Assembly: GCA_021800315.1 (NCBI GenBank)
Contig: JAJYZD010000248.1
Location: 1-5,197, forward strand
Direction: 5' to 3'
DNA: 5,197 nucleotides
From: Bacillota bacterium
Lineage (GTDB): Bacteria > Bacillota > Desulfotomaculia > Desulfotomaculales > JAJYZD01
Shown: positions 1-5,087 of the stretch, piece by piece
How the letters are laid out: each line of letters begins with the position of its first letter
Numbering within the stretch: the first letter of the stretch is position 1
Translations under genes and position numbers: made by a program
Notes under the pieces: model-generated
The model's input: the letters and a program-made list of their open reading frames with translations, nothing else
What the model was told of the DNA's origin: nothing
The model's database searches: none

Positions 1-45
1 AACCCTTCCAAGATGTTGAGGCCAGTGTACCGGACAAGTTGCTTT
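1..45. other. Edge sequence downstream of vapC; nothing recognisable
   Basis: These 45 bases follow the vapC stop in its direction of transcription. They show no terminator-like stem, and their short translations match nothing I know. Confidence 0.3.
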
Positions 46-412
46 TCACCGAATCCACAAGACGGAAAGGTTTTCAGCAGTTTCAATGGGATCGAATTCG
101 TGGTGGTCGGACGTGACAAGCGTAGCGGCGCGAACCTTTGTTTCCGCCGCTGCTATTGAGTCTGCCAATGATAATCTGTGAATCGCCTTCAGTCGGCCAG
201 CGTCCAGGAAAGTCTCATGGGTAATCTCAGTAATTTCGGTTATGGGCAGTGCGCGTACCTTTTCCAGTGCTTGACTGGCAGCATTCGGGCTCACGTCGCG
301 GGAGATCCCATAATAAACCTCCAGCAGGTTTAGGCGATGTAAGACTGAATTAGGCTCCTGTGGATTTGATTTTCTCAGCAGTTCATCTACGATTTCTGCG
401 CCTGCTTCATCA

Positions 413-420
413 TTCAGAAA
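413..420 (+). repeat. Target-site duplication, left copy (TTCAGAAA)
   Basis: Exact 8-bp copy of 656-663, directly abutting the left inverted repeat. In the uninterrupted toxin gene this sequence occurred once and encoded part of the FLN residues at positions 15-17. Confidence 0.85.
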
Positions 421-444
421 GATGACTATCAGCTTAGCTCAGGA
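421..444 (+). repeat. Left terminal inverted repeat of the element
   Basis: It pairs with the reverse complement of 632-655 at 19 of 24 positions. The shared pattern is ATGACTAT, one mismatch, AG, one mismatch, TTA, one mismatch, CTCAG. The outermost base differs (G here, A at the other end), so the true tip may be 422. Confidence 0.85.
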
Positions 445-631
445 GGCGGTAAGCCACGGCGCGCGCCAAGTTCAAGGCGGCCCTTTGGGCCGCCCGCGTA
501 GGTCGGGGGAGATAACTCGTACAAGTCCGACCTTAACCGTCAAGATGAGCGACGGTTCGGTTGACTTTTGGTGCAACAGATCCCCGGGATTTTCACCGTG
601 TCTGGTGTACCAGCCCAGCTGCGGCAAGGGT

Positions 632-655
632 TTCTGAGGTAACCTTATAGTCATT
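632..655 (-). repeat. Right terminal inverted repeat of the element
   Basis: Read on the minus strand from 655, it begins A-ATGACTAT and continues AAGGTTACCTCAG, mirroring 421-444. Both ends are complete, so the element itself is not truncated. Confidence 0.85.
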
Positions 656-663
656 TTCAGAAA
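656..663 (+). repeat. Target-site duplication, right copy (TTCAGAAA)
   Basis: Exact 8-bp copy of 413-420, directly abutting the right inverted repeat. The lack of any mismatch suggests the insertion is not very old or that little drift has occurred since. Confidence 0.85.
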
Positions 664-701
664 AGCAATAATAGCACAGGCATCCAGCACATATAAACTA
701 C

Positions 702-776
702 TCATTTCTCCAAATCCTTTTCGGTTTGCTTGGACCGTAAATATCTGTCCACCGTAAAACTCTTACCTTTCAACAT
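702..776 (-). pseudogene. vapB: C-terminal remnant of the VapB-type antitoxin
   Basis: Reading leftwards from ATG 776 to TGA 704-702 gives 24 residues, MLKGKSFTVDRY followed by LRSKQTEKDLEK; an in-frame ATG at 785 could add three more. The stop overlaps the vapC start by ATGA, the standard layout of a coupled antitoxin-toxin operon. The KGKSFTVDxYLRxKQxEKxLE pattern resembles, from memory, the toxin-binding tail of AbrB/MazE-type antitoxins partnered with PIN toxins. The N-terminal DNA-binding domain of about 45 residues is absent. Upstream of 785 this frame runs antisense to acetyltransferase codons on the other strand. I read it as a 5'-truncated antitoxin, without its promoter or autoregulatory domain. 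The main alternative is a short peptide gene that merely overlaps the toxin. Confidence 0.6.
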
Positions 777-782
777 ACCACC

Positions 783-1020
783 CATGTGTGCAACGCCGGC
801 TATATGGTCAGCAGTCCATGTCGCGATCAAGAAATCGGCCGGCGCATGTGCGAGCATTCATTGTCGGAATCAAGAAAATTTGGCGCGATGCAATACAACC
901 TCGTCGTCAGCACCAACAGCCGGGCCGTAAGCCTTTGGCAAAGCTGCGGCTTCCATATCGTCGGCACACTGCCGCGGGGGACTGATTGACGCATACGTCA
1001 TGTACCAGTGGCTCGGCTGA
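783..1020 (+). pseudogene. GNAT N-acetyltransferase remnant, 5'-truncated and frameshifted
   Basis: GNAT enzymes move an acetyl group from acetyl-CoA to an amine. The frame beginning HVCNAGYMV (783) continues through IGRRMCEHSLSESRKF and AMQYNLVVSTN to LWQSCGFHIVGTLPR (to 977). This matches the second half of a GNAT subfamily I recall as HVCNAGYMV..RGRGIGRAMCEHS..AMQFN.VVSTN..AV.LW..LGF.IVGTLP. The frame stops at 987-989. The family's ending then resumes one frame over as GLIDAYVMYQWLG (979-1017, stop 1018-1020), so about 20 bases holding the usual FRHP segment are missing. Other damage: the N-terminal half is absent (an in-frame stop at 738-740 and no matching sequence before 783), about two codons are lost between RKF and GAMQYN, and the CoA-binding loop reads RDQEIG where RxxGxG is expected. 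The substrate cannot be told. Confidence 0.75.
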
Positions 1021-1181
1021 CAGGGACGCCGTCGCCGCAACTGACCGCGGCACCCCTGCTCATGGATGGAACCGGTTACGGCTCAACAGGCCGCCACCGG
1101 AGTGACCGGCAAAACCTTCCAAGTCACCGAAGCTTTGATCTCATTCGGCTTGCCGGCTCGCACCCGGAAACCGGGTCCGGC
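1021..1181. other. Spacer after the convergent glcF end; only a possible hairpin
   Basis: No gene is apparent. The one structure is ACCCGG-AAA-CCGGGT (1162-1176), lying 6 bases past the glcF stop in its direction of transcription. On the minus strand it is followed by GCGAGCCGGC rather than a T-run, so it is a poor intrinsic terminator. It may instead stabilise the 3' end of the transcript. A short AACCGGTT palindrome near 1070 looks incidental. Confidence 0.35.
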
Positions 1182-2360
1182 CTAACAGCCGCCAGCCAGA
1201 AAAGCCAGGGGATGCATAACCCGTACCCCGCTTTCCGTTCCCAGCCCTTCCTGCAGGAAGTAGCGGCAGGCCGGGCACTGGGTCAGAACCACCTGCGCCC
1301 CCGTGGCCACGATGTCCTCTATTTTGGGCCCACGGATACTTGCGCTCAGTTCCCGGTGGCTGAGGAAGAAGGCTCCCCCCGCCCCGCAGCAGCGGCGCGG
1401 TTCCCGCAGCGGTACGAAGCGGGCACCGGGTACCAGGGCCGCGATCTTCGGCGGCGCGTCGGCGAGAGCGGCGCTCCAGTGGCGGTGACACGGTACGTGG
1501 TAGGTAACCGTAACCGCCTGGGTTCGGGGTTGCCGTTGCAAGCCCAGAGCGGCCAGAAACTCCGTCGCTTCCACGATCCGGCCGGCCACGGCCTGGGCCG
1601 CGGGCAGGGCGGGATCGTCCGGCGGGAGCAGGGCCGTGACCTGGACCTTAAGCATGTAGCCGCAGGAAGTGCAGTCGGTGACCACGGCGTCCACGTCCAG
1701 GGGTGCGAATAGGGCGGCGTTGGCGCGGACGGCCTCCCGTGCCATCTCTTTATCGCCCCGGGCCAGGGCCGGCAGGCCGCAGCATTGCTGGCCCGCGGGG
1801 ATGACCACTTCCACCCCGTTGGCGCTAAAGACTTTGACCAGGGCCTCCCCGGTGTCGGGATAGAGGTAGTTGACCCCGCAACCGACGAAATAGGCCACCC
1901 GGGCCGACACCGGGCCGTCCGGCCGGACGGCCGCGGGCAGGCGTTGTTGCAGGGGAGGGTTGGCCAGGGAAGGCAGATTGAACAGATTCAGTCCCTTGAG
2001 CAGCGAACCGACCACCCCGGAAACGGCCCGCCGGTCGAGGAGGCGGCGTAGGAGCATCCGTTCGGCCGGATTACGGTTGGGCAGATTGGCGCGGGCGGCC
2101 GCCACGATGTCGTCCACCCGGATCGAAGCGGGACAAGTCTGCACGCAGTTCGTGCATAAGAGGCACCGGTCGATCAGTTCCCTCACCCGTCCGGAAACCG
2201 GAAGGGTTTGGTCCAATAGGGCCGCCTTGACCAGGTTGATCCGGCCCCTGGCCCCGCTCGATTCCAGCCGGTCCTCCCGGTAGACGGGACAGGCGGCCAG
2301 GCAGAAGTTGCACTGCGAGCAGCGGTCGATTTCGGCGGCCAAATCCTTCAAATCGGGCAT
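1182..2360 (-). CDS. glcF: GlcF-like Fe-S subunit of a glycolate/D-lactate type dehydrogenase
   Basis: This is the electron-transfer partner of the flavoprotein encoded just upstream. It passes electrons from 2-hydroxyacid oxidation, probably to the membrane quinone pool. The 392 residues contain two [4Fe-4S] motifs near the N-terminus: CSQCNFCLAACP (C14, C17, C20, C24) and CLLCTNCVQTCP (C66, C69, C72, C76). Two CCG domains follow: C161, C193-C194-G195 and C230xxC233; then C291, C324-C325-G326 and C362xxC365. The layout and length are those of GlcF and the LutA/HdrD-like CCG family, with no missing cysteines. The ATG at 2360 lies 4 bp after the glcD stop, so the two genes are co-transcribed and probably coupled; a GGACGGATG stretch in the glcD end may serve as ribosome binding site. 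No transmembrane segment is obvious. The substrate (glycolate, D-lactate or another 2-hydroxyacid) is not decided by the sequence. Confidence 0.9.
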   Translation of the reverse strand: MPDLKDLAAEIDRCSQCNFCLAACPVYREDRLESSGARGRINLVKAALLDQTLPVSGRVRELIDRCLLCTNCVQTCPASIRVDDIVAAARANLPNRNPAERMLLRRLLDRRAVSGVVGSLLKGLNLFNLPSLANPPLQQRLPAAVRPDGPVSARVAYFVGCGVNYLYPDTGEALVKVFSANGVEVVIPAGQQCCGLPALARGDKEMAREAVRANAALFAPLDVDAVVTDCTSCGYMLKVQVTALLPPDDPALPAAQAVAGRIVEATEFLAALGLQRQPRTQAVTVTYHVPCHRHWSAALADAPPKIAALVPGARFVPLREPRRCCGAGGAFFLSHRELSASIRGPKIEDIVATGAQVVLTQCPACRYFLQEGLGTESGVRVMHPLAFLAGGC

Positions 2361-2364
2361 GTAC

Positions 2365-3750
2365 TCATCCGTCCGTGAATATTTTTCCGGGGTTCATGAT
2401 GCCGTTAGGATCGAAGGCCTTCTTGATCCGCCGCATGAGTTCCACCCCCGGGGGACCGAACTCCCATTCCAGGTAGGCGGCCTTGTGGGTGCCGATGCCG
2501 TGTTCCCCGGACAGGGTGCCGCCCAGCTTCAGCGCCTCCCGCCCTATTTCGGCCACCGTCCTCGCCACCCGCCCCATCAGTTCCGGGTCCCGCCGGTCGG
2601 CCAGGATGGCCGGGTGGAGGTTGCCGTCCCCGGCGTGGCCGCACACGCCGACCTCCACCTGGTTGGCCCGGGCGATCCGCCGGATGGCCCTGACCATTTC
2701 CGGCACCCGGCTGCGGGGGACCGTGGCGTCCTCGGTGAGCACGGTGGGCGCCCGGAGGGATACCGCGGGAAGCAGGGCCCGCCTGGCCCGCCAGAGGCTT
2801 TCGGCCTCTTTCGCGTCGGCGGCCACCGTTACCTCCCGGGACCCGTACCGCCGGCAGAGATCTTCGATCAGGCGGGAGTCCCGTTCCACCTGGGCGGGGT
2901 ACCCGTCCACCTCGATCAGGAGCAGGGCCTCCACCTCCCGGGGCAATCCCATATGGAGAAAATCCTCGATACAGTTGACCAGGACCCGGTCCAAAAGCTC
3001 CAGGGCGCAGGGGCCGGCGCCCTCGGCCATTAGGTCCGCCACGCACTGGGCCGCCGGATCGAGTTCCGGGAAGATGGCCAGCATGGTTTGACGGGCGGGA
3101 GGCAGGGGGAGCAGCCTGGCCATGATCCGGGTGATGACCGCCAGGGTGCCTTCGGAGCCGGTCAGAAGACGGGCCAGGTCGTAGCCGGAGGACATCTTGA
3201 CCGATTTGCCGCCGTAGCCGGTTAGGGAACCGTCCGGCAGGACCGCCTCCAGCCCCAGGACGTAGTCCTTGGTGGTCCCGTATTTCACCCCGCGCGGGCC
3301 GCCCGCCCGGGTGGCCACGTTGCCGCCCATGGTACACACCGACAAACTCTGGGGATCGGGCGGGTAGAACAGCCCCACGTCTTCCACGGCCGCCTGGAAG
3401 CGCTGGGTGACCACCCCGCATTCCACCACGGCCATAAGGTTGGCCTTGTCTATTTCCACGATCCGGTCCAGGCGCTTTAAATCCAGCACAATGCTCCCGG
3501 GAAGGGGAGTCGCCCCGCCGGAGAGGCTGGTGCCGGCGCCCCGGGGAACCACGGGTATACAGCGCCGGTCGGCATAGCGGAGCACCGCGGCGATTTCCGC
3601 CCCGTCCACCGGCACGACCACCGCGGCGGGAAGGACCCGGGCGGGAGTGGCGTCGTTGGCGTAGGCCAGCAGGTCCTCGCGGCCGGTCAATACCCGGCGG
3701 CGGTCCAACAGGCCGGCCAGGTCCCTGTACAGGCCGGAAATAGGCGGCAC
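2365..3750 (-). CDS. glcD: GlcD-like FAD-linked 2-hydroxyacid dehydrogenase
   Basis: This 461-residue flavoprotein should oxidise a 2-hydroxyacid such as glycolate or D-lactate to the 2-oxoacid. The N-terminal FAD-binding type 4 (PCMH) domain shows PRGAGTSLSGGATPLPG (69-85), PPDPQSLSVCTMGGNVAT (130-147), KYGTTKDYVLGLEAVLPDG (156-174) and TGSEGTLAVIT (197-207). The C-terminal FAD oxidase domain has CGHAGDGNLHP (370-380, the conserved His/Asp patch), SGEHGIG (414-420) and the usual ending FDPNGIMNPGKIF. The length is normal for the family. The start is GTG at 3750-3748: the frame upstream has no other start before a TGA at 3786-3784, and homologues begin similarly. Its ribosome binding site is only a weak G-run. 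The gene heads the glcD-glcF operon. No glcE is present, as in the many two-subunit versions. Divergence from the symporter genes suggests a shared substrate. Confidence 0.92.
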   Translation of the reverse strand: MPPISGLYRDLAGLLDRRRVLTGREDLLAYANDATPARVLPAAVVVPVDGAEIAAVLRYADRRCIPVVPRGAGTSLSGGATPLPGSIVLDLKRLDRIVEIDKANLMAVVECGVVTQRFQAAVEDVGLFYPPDPQSLSVCTMGGNVATRAGGPRGVKYGTTKDYVLGLEAVLPDGSLTGYGGKSVKMSSGYDLARLLTGSEGTLAVITRIMARLLPLPPARQTMLAIFPELDPAAQCVADLMAEGAGPCALELLDRVLVNCIEDFLHMGLPREVEALLLIEVDGYPAQVERDSRLIEDLCRRYGSREVTVAADAKEAESLWRARRALLPAVSLRAPTVLTEDATVPRSRVPEMVRAIRRIARANQVEVGVCGHAGDGNLHPAILADRRDPELMGRVARTVAEIGREALKLGGTLSGEHGIGTHKAAYLEWEFGPPGVELMRRIKKAFDPNGIMNPGKIFTDG

Positions 3751-3934
3751 CCCCCGCGCAAGACGCCGTACAAGTCGCTTATGTCAACCACGTTCGGCAT
3801 CCCCCGCCTTTTTCCTGCCGCGGGACCCGGACAAAAAGACGGCGCGTTTTCCCATCGTCTGAAAAGTCACGCGATTCACCTGGCAGGAATGAACCGGGAG
3901 ACAACGAAGTACGAGTTAAAATATGGCTTGGGTA

Positions 3935-3957
3935 CCAGCCCCGCGAAGCGGGTCTGG
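3935..3957 (+). promoter_or_regulatory. Leader hairpin upstream of the DUF3311 gene
   Basis: CCAG-C-CCCGC, loop GAA, GCGGG-T-CTGG forms a stem of nine pairs with one C/T mismatch, a few bases downstream of the candidate -10 box. The left arm can instead pair with GGCTTGG at 3925-3931 (GGCTTGG-GTA-CCA-GCC, one bulge), so two mutually exclusive folds exist. There is no T-run after the stem, so it is not a simple terminator. It could stabilise the transcript, act as an attenuator-like switch or, as DNA, be a protein-binding dyad. Confidence 0.4.
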
Positions 3958-3967
3958 AATTCACACG

Positions 3968-3975
3968 AAAGGAGG
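3968..3975 (+). promoter_or_regulatory. Strong ribosome binding site that decides the DUF3311 start
   Basis: AAAGGAGG lies 2 bases before one ATG (3978) and 8 bases before a second in-frame ATG (3984). The 8-base spacing is the normal one, so translation should begin at 3984. Confidence 0.8.
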
Positions 3976-3983
3976 ATATGGAA

Positions 3984-4193
3984 ATGACCGAAGATTCCGG
4001 CGCAAGTCCAAAGCGGCGCAGCAGCGCCTGGTACCTCCTGCTGCTCGTTCCTTTCATCGGCGTCCTTTTTCCCGGCTTTTACAACAGCCTGACGCCCACT
4101 TTGGCCGGTCTGCCCCGTTTTTACTGGTACCAGTTGACCTGGGTCGTCATCACCAGCGTTCTGACCGCCGTCGTCTACCTGGTCATGCGTTGA
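3984..4193 (+). CDS. DUF3311 small membrane protein, probable symporter partner
   Basis: This 69-residue protein has a charged N-terminus (MTEDSGASPKRR) and two likely membrane helices, about residues 15-32 (WYLLLLVPFIGVLFPGFYN) and 46-67 (FYWYQLTWVVITSVLTAVV). The P-F-x-G-x-x-x-P-x-x-YN core and the GLPRFYWYQLTW stretch are typical of DUF3311 as I recall it. Such proteins are commonly encoded just before a sodium:solute symporter (the Bacillus yhjC-yhjB pair is a likely parallel). By analogy with other small membrane proteins paired with SSS carriers, such as DUF485 and DUF4212, it may be an accessory subunit aiding assembly or activity; that role is inference. I place the start at the second ATG (3984) because of the ribosome binding site; the ATG at 3978 would add two residues. 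It lies 33 bp before the symporter in the same operon and is intact. Confidence 0.82.
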   Translation: MTEDSGASPKRRSSAWYLLLLVPFIGVLFPGFYNSLTPTLAGLPRFYWYQLTWVVITSVLTAVVYLVMR

Positions 4194-4210
4194 CCGGCAC
4201 CAAACCACGC

Positions 4211-4219
4211 AAAGGAGGG
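4211..4219 (+). promoter_or_regulatory. Ribosome binding site for the TTG-started symporter
   Basis: AAAGGAGGG ends its GGAGG core 8 bases before TTG at 4227-4229. No ATG or GTG is better placed, so the strong site supports the unusual TTG start. Confidence 0.8.
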
Positions 4220-4226
4220 ATTTAGT

Positions 4227-5087
4227 TTGAATACCGCGGAATTCACCGTCTTCCTCGTCCTCTTCCTCTTGGTAACGGTGCTGGGATTCGTCGCCTCGCG
4301 CTGGCGCCGCGGGGACCTGAACCAACTGGAAGAGTGGGGGCTGGCGGGCCGGCGCTTCGGAACCCTGATCACCTGGTTCCTGGTCGGCGGCGACCTGTAC
4401 ACCGCCTACACCTTTATCGCCGTCCCGGCCCTGGTCTACGGCGCCGGCGCCTTCGGTTTCTTCGCCGTACCCTACACCATCATCATCTATCCCTTCGCCT
4501 TCCTGGTGCTGCCCCGCCTCTGGGCGGTGTGCAAGAAACATGACTACATCACCGCCTCCGATTTCGTCCGGGGCCGCTTCGACAGCCACGGCCTCGCGCT
4601 GGCCGTAGCCGTCACCGGCATCCTGGCCACCATGCCCTACATCGCCCTGCAGTTGGTCGGCATGCAGGCGGTCTTCCAGACCATGGGCCTGACCGGCGCC
4701 ACCGAGTTGGGAAAGGACCTGCCCCTCATCGTCGCCTTCGTCATCCTGGCTCTCTATACTTACACCGGCGGCTTGCGGGCCCCGGCCTTGGTAGCCATCG
4801 TCAAGGACAGCCTTATCTACATCACCATCATCGTCGCCCTGGCGGTGATCCCCGGGCAGTTGGGCGGTTTCGGGCACATCTTCCAGGTGGCCGCGGCGCA
4901 CAAGAAGGCCGTAATCCTGCCCCCCGCGCTTCTTCCCGCGTACTCCACCCTGGCCCTGGGCTCCGCCTTCGCCTTGTTCTTCTACCCGCATAGCGTGACG
5001 GGCGTCCTGAGCGCCAAAAGCGGCGACGTGATCCGCAAGAACACCATCTTTCTGCCTCTTTACTCCCTGCTCCTAGGGGTGCTGTGA
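4227..5087 (+). CDS. Truncated sodium:solute symporter (SSS family), probably a pseudogene
   Basis: SSS carriers use a sodium (or proton) gradient to import small solutes; members beside DUF3311 are generally thought to carry monocarboxylates or similar. The sequence shows helices near residues 4-24, 47-71, 76-98, 122-147, 166-180, 192-210 and 238-256. SSS hallmarks include the WGLAGRRFG loop (37-45), the VGGDLYTAYTF segment (53-63), YTYTGGLRA (177-185) and FFYPHSVTGVLSAKSGDVIR (251-270). After NTIFLPLYSLLLGVL (272-286) the frame ends abruptly at TGA 5085-5087, in the middle of what should be the next helix. Family members have nearly 500 residues and about 13 helices, so roughly 40% is missing. 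The base composition also changes there, which points to an insertion or rearrangement rather than a point mutation. A truncated carrier would almost certainly be inactive. The start is TTG at 4227 after a strong ribosome binding site. Confidence 0.85.
   Translation: MNTAEFTVFLVLFLLVTVLGFVASRWRRGDLNQLEEWGLAGRRFGTLITWFLVGGDLYTAYTFIAVPALVYGAGAFGFFAVPYTIIIYPFAFLVLPRLWAVCKKHDYITASDFVRGRFDSHGLALAVAVTGILATMPYIALQLVGMQAVFQTMGLTGATELGKDLPLIVAFVILALYTYTGGLRAPALVAIVKDSLIYITIIVALAVIPGQLGGFGHIFQVAAAHKKAVILPPALLPAYSTLALGSAFALFFYPHSVTGVLSAKSGDVIRKNTIFLPLYSLLLGVL

Larger units (their letters stand above)
421..655. mobile_element. 235-bp MITE-like non-autonomous element inserted in vapC
   Basis: The element is bounded by imperfect 24-bp inverted repeats (421-444 and 632-655, 19 of 24 positions paired, core ATGACTAT) and flanked by an exact 8-bp direct repeat, TTCAGAAA. 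It has no credible coding region; the open frames across it are short and unlike any protein I know. It is GC-rich and full of dyads: GGCGCGCGCC (458-467), an 8-bp stem GGCGGCCC with loop TTT (476-494), GGTCGG/CCGACC (501-506 with 527-532), AACCGTC/GACGGTT (535-541 with 551-557) and CTGGT/ACCAG (602-613). Size, ends and target duplication fit a miniature inverted-repeat element moved in trans by a DDE transposase. An 8-bp duplication is compatible with several insertion-sequence families, and I cannot name the parent. Confidence 0.85.
46..705 (-). pseudogene. vapC: VapC-type PIN-domain toxin gene split by a 235-bp element
   Basis: VapC toxins are small PIN-domain ribonucleases, usually cleaving tRNA or rRNA and held in check by a VapB antitoxin. 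The N-terminal part (MSSLYVLDACAIIAFL, from 705 downward) and the C-terminal part (ending ...TLVTSDHHEF...LSVLWIR, stop at 46-48) are in one reading frame but separated by an inserted element at 421-655. The insert carries in-frame TGA codons, the first at 474-472, so the toxin is cut after the first PIN strand. Deleting 243 bp (element plus one copy of the 8-bp duplication) restores a 138-residue protein, the usual VapC length. Its acidic residues are D8 (LDAC), E48 (NLLEVYYG), D101 (LADS) and D119 (TSDH). The ATG at 705-703 overlaps the antitoxin stop as ATGA, indicating translational coupling. The C-terminal piece has a possible GTG at 294 but lacks D8 and E48, so it should be inactive. The PIN assignment is strong; the target RNA is unknown. 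Confidence 0.88.
3751..3983. promoter_or_regulatory. Divergent control region between glcD and the DUF3311 gene
   Basis: These 233 bp must hold the promoters of both divergent units. On the plus strand, TAAAAT (3917-3922) matches five of six bases of a sigma-A -10 box, but no good -35 lies 16-18 bp upstream, so an activator may be needed. On the minus strand a TTGACA (3787-3782) exists, but with no matching -10. Weak dyads include AGACG/CGTCT (3837-3841 with 3856-3860). No operator of a named regulator is recognisable. Confidence 0.45.

Noticed and set aside
587..597. Minus-strand GGTGAAAATCC, reminiscent of a cobalamin riboswitch core or of a group II intron domain
   Set aside because: The other conserved blocks of a B12 element (such as the CCCGCCACTG block) and a domain V hairpin are missing, so the match is a short coincidence.
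422..637. Plus-strand open frame of 71 codons inside the element
   Set aside because: It starts at the inverted repeat, has no ribosome binding site and no recognisable protein pattern, and its mate on the other strand is simply the interrupted toxin frame.
1162..1176. Intrinsic terminator for glcDF
   Set aside because: The stem is perfect but short (6 bp) and is followed on the minus strand by GC-rich sequence instead of a T-run, so it is kept only as a hairpin note.
1008..1712. Long plus-strand open frame of 234 codons
   Set aside because: It lies mostly antisense to glcF, whose cysteine motifs are clear; the translation is Arg/Gly/Pro-rich and matches no family. It is a high-GC shadow frame.
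3764..3787. TTGACA on the minus strand as a glcD promoter
   Set aside because: At a 17-bp spacing the -10 position reads GTCTTG, and the transcript would start almost at the GTG codon. I cannot call a promoter from the -35 match alone.
3931..3957. GGGTACCAGCCCCGCG resembling a T-box antiterminator sequence
   Set aside because: The bases do not follow the T-box consensus, there is no terminator stem with a T-run, no room for a stem I, and the downstream genes are not amino-acid related.
3876..4991. Minus-strand open frame of 371 codons
   Set aside because: It runs antisense to DUF3311 and the symporter, and its Gly/Gln/Asp/Glu-rich low-complexity translation is what antisense of membrane-helix codons gives.
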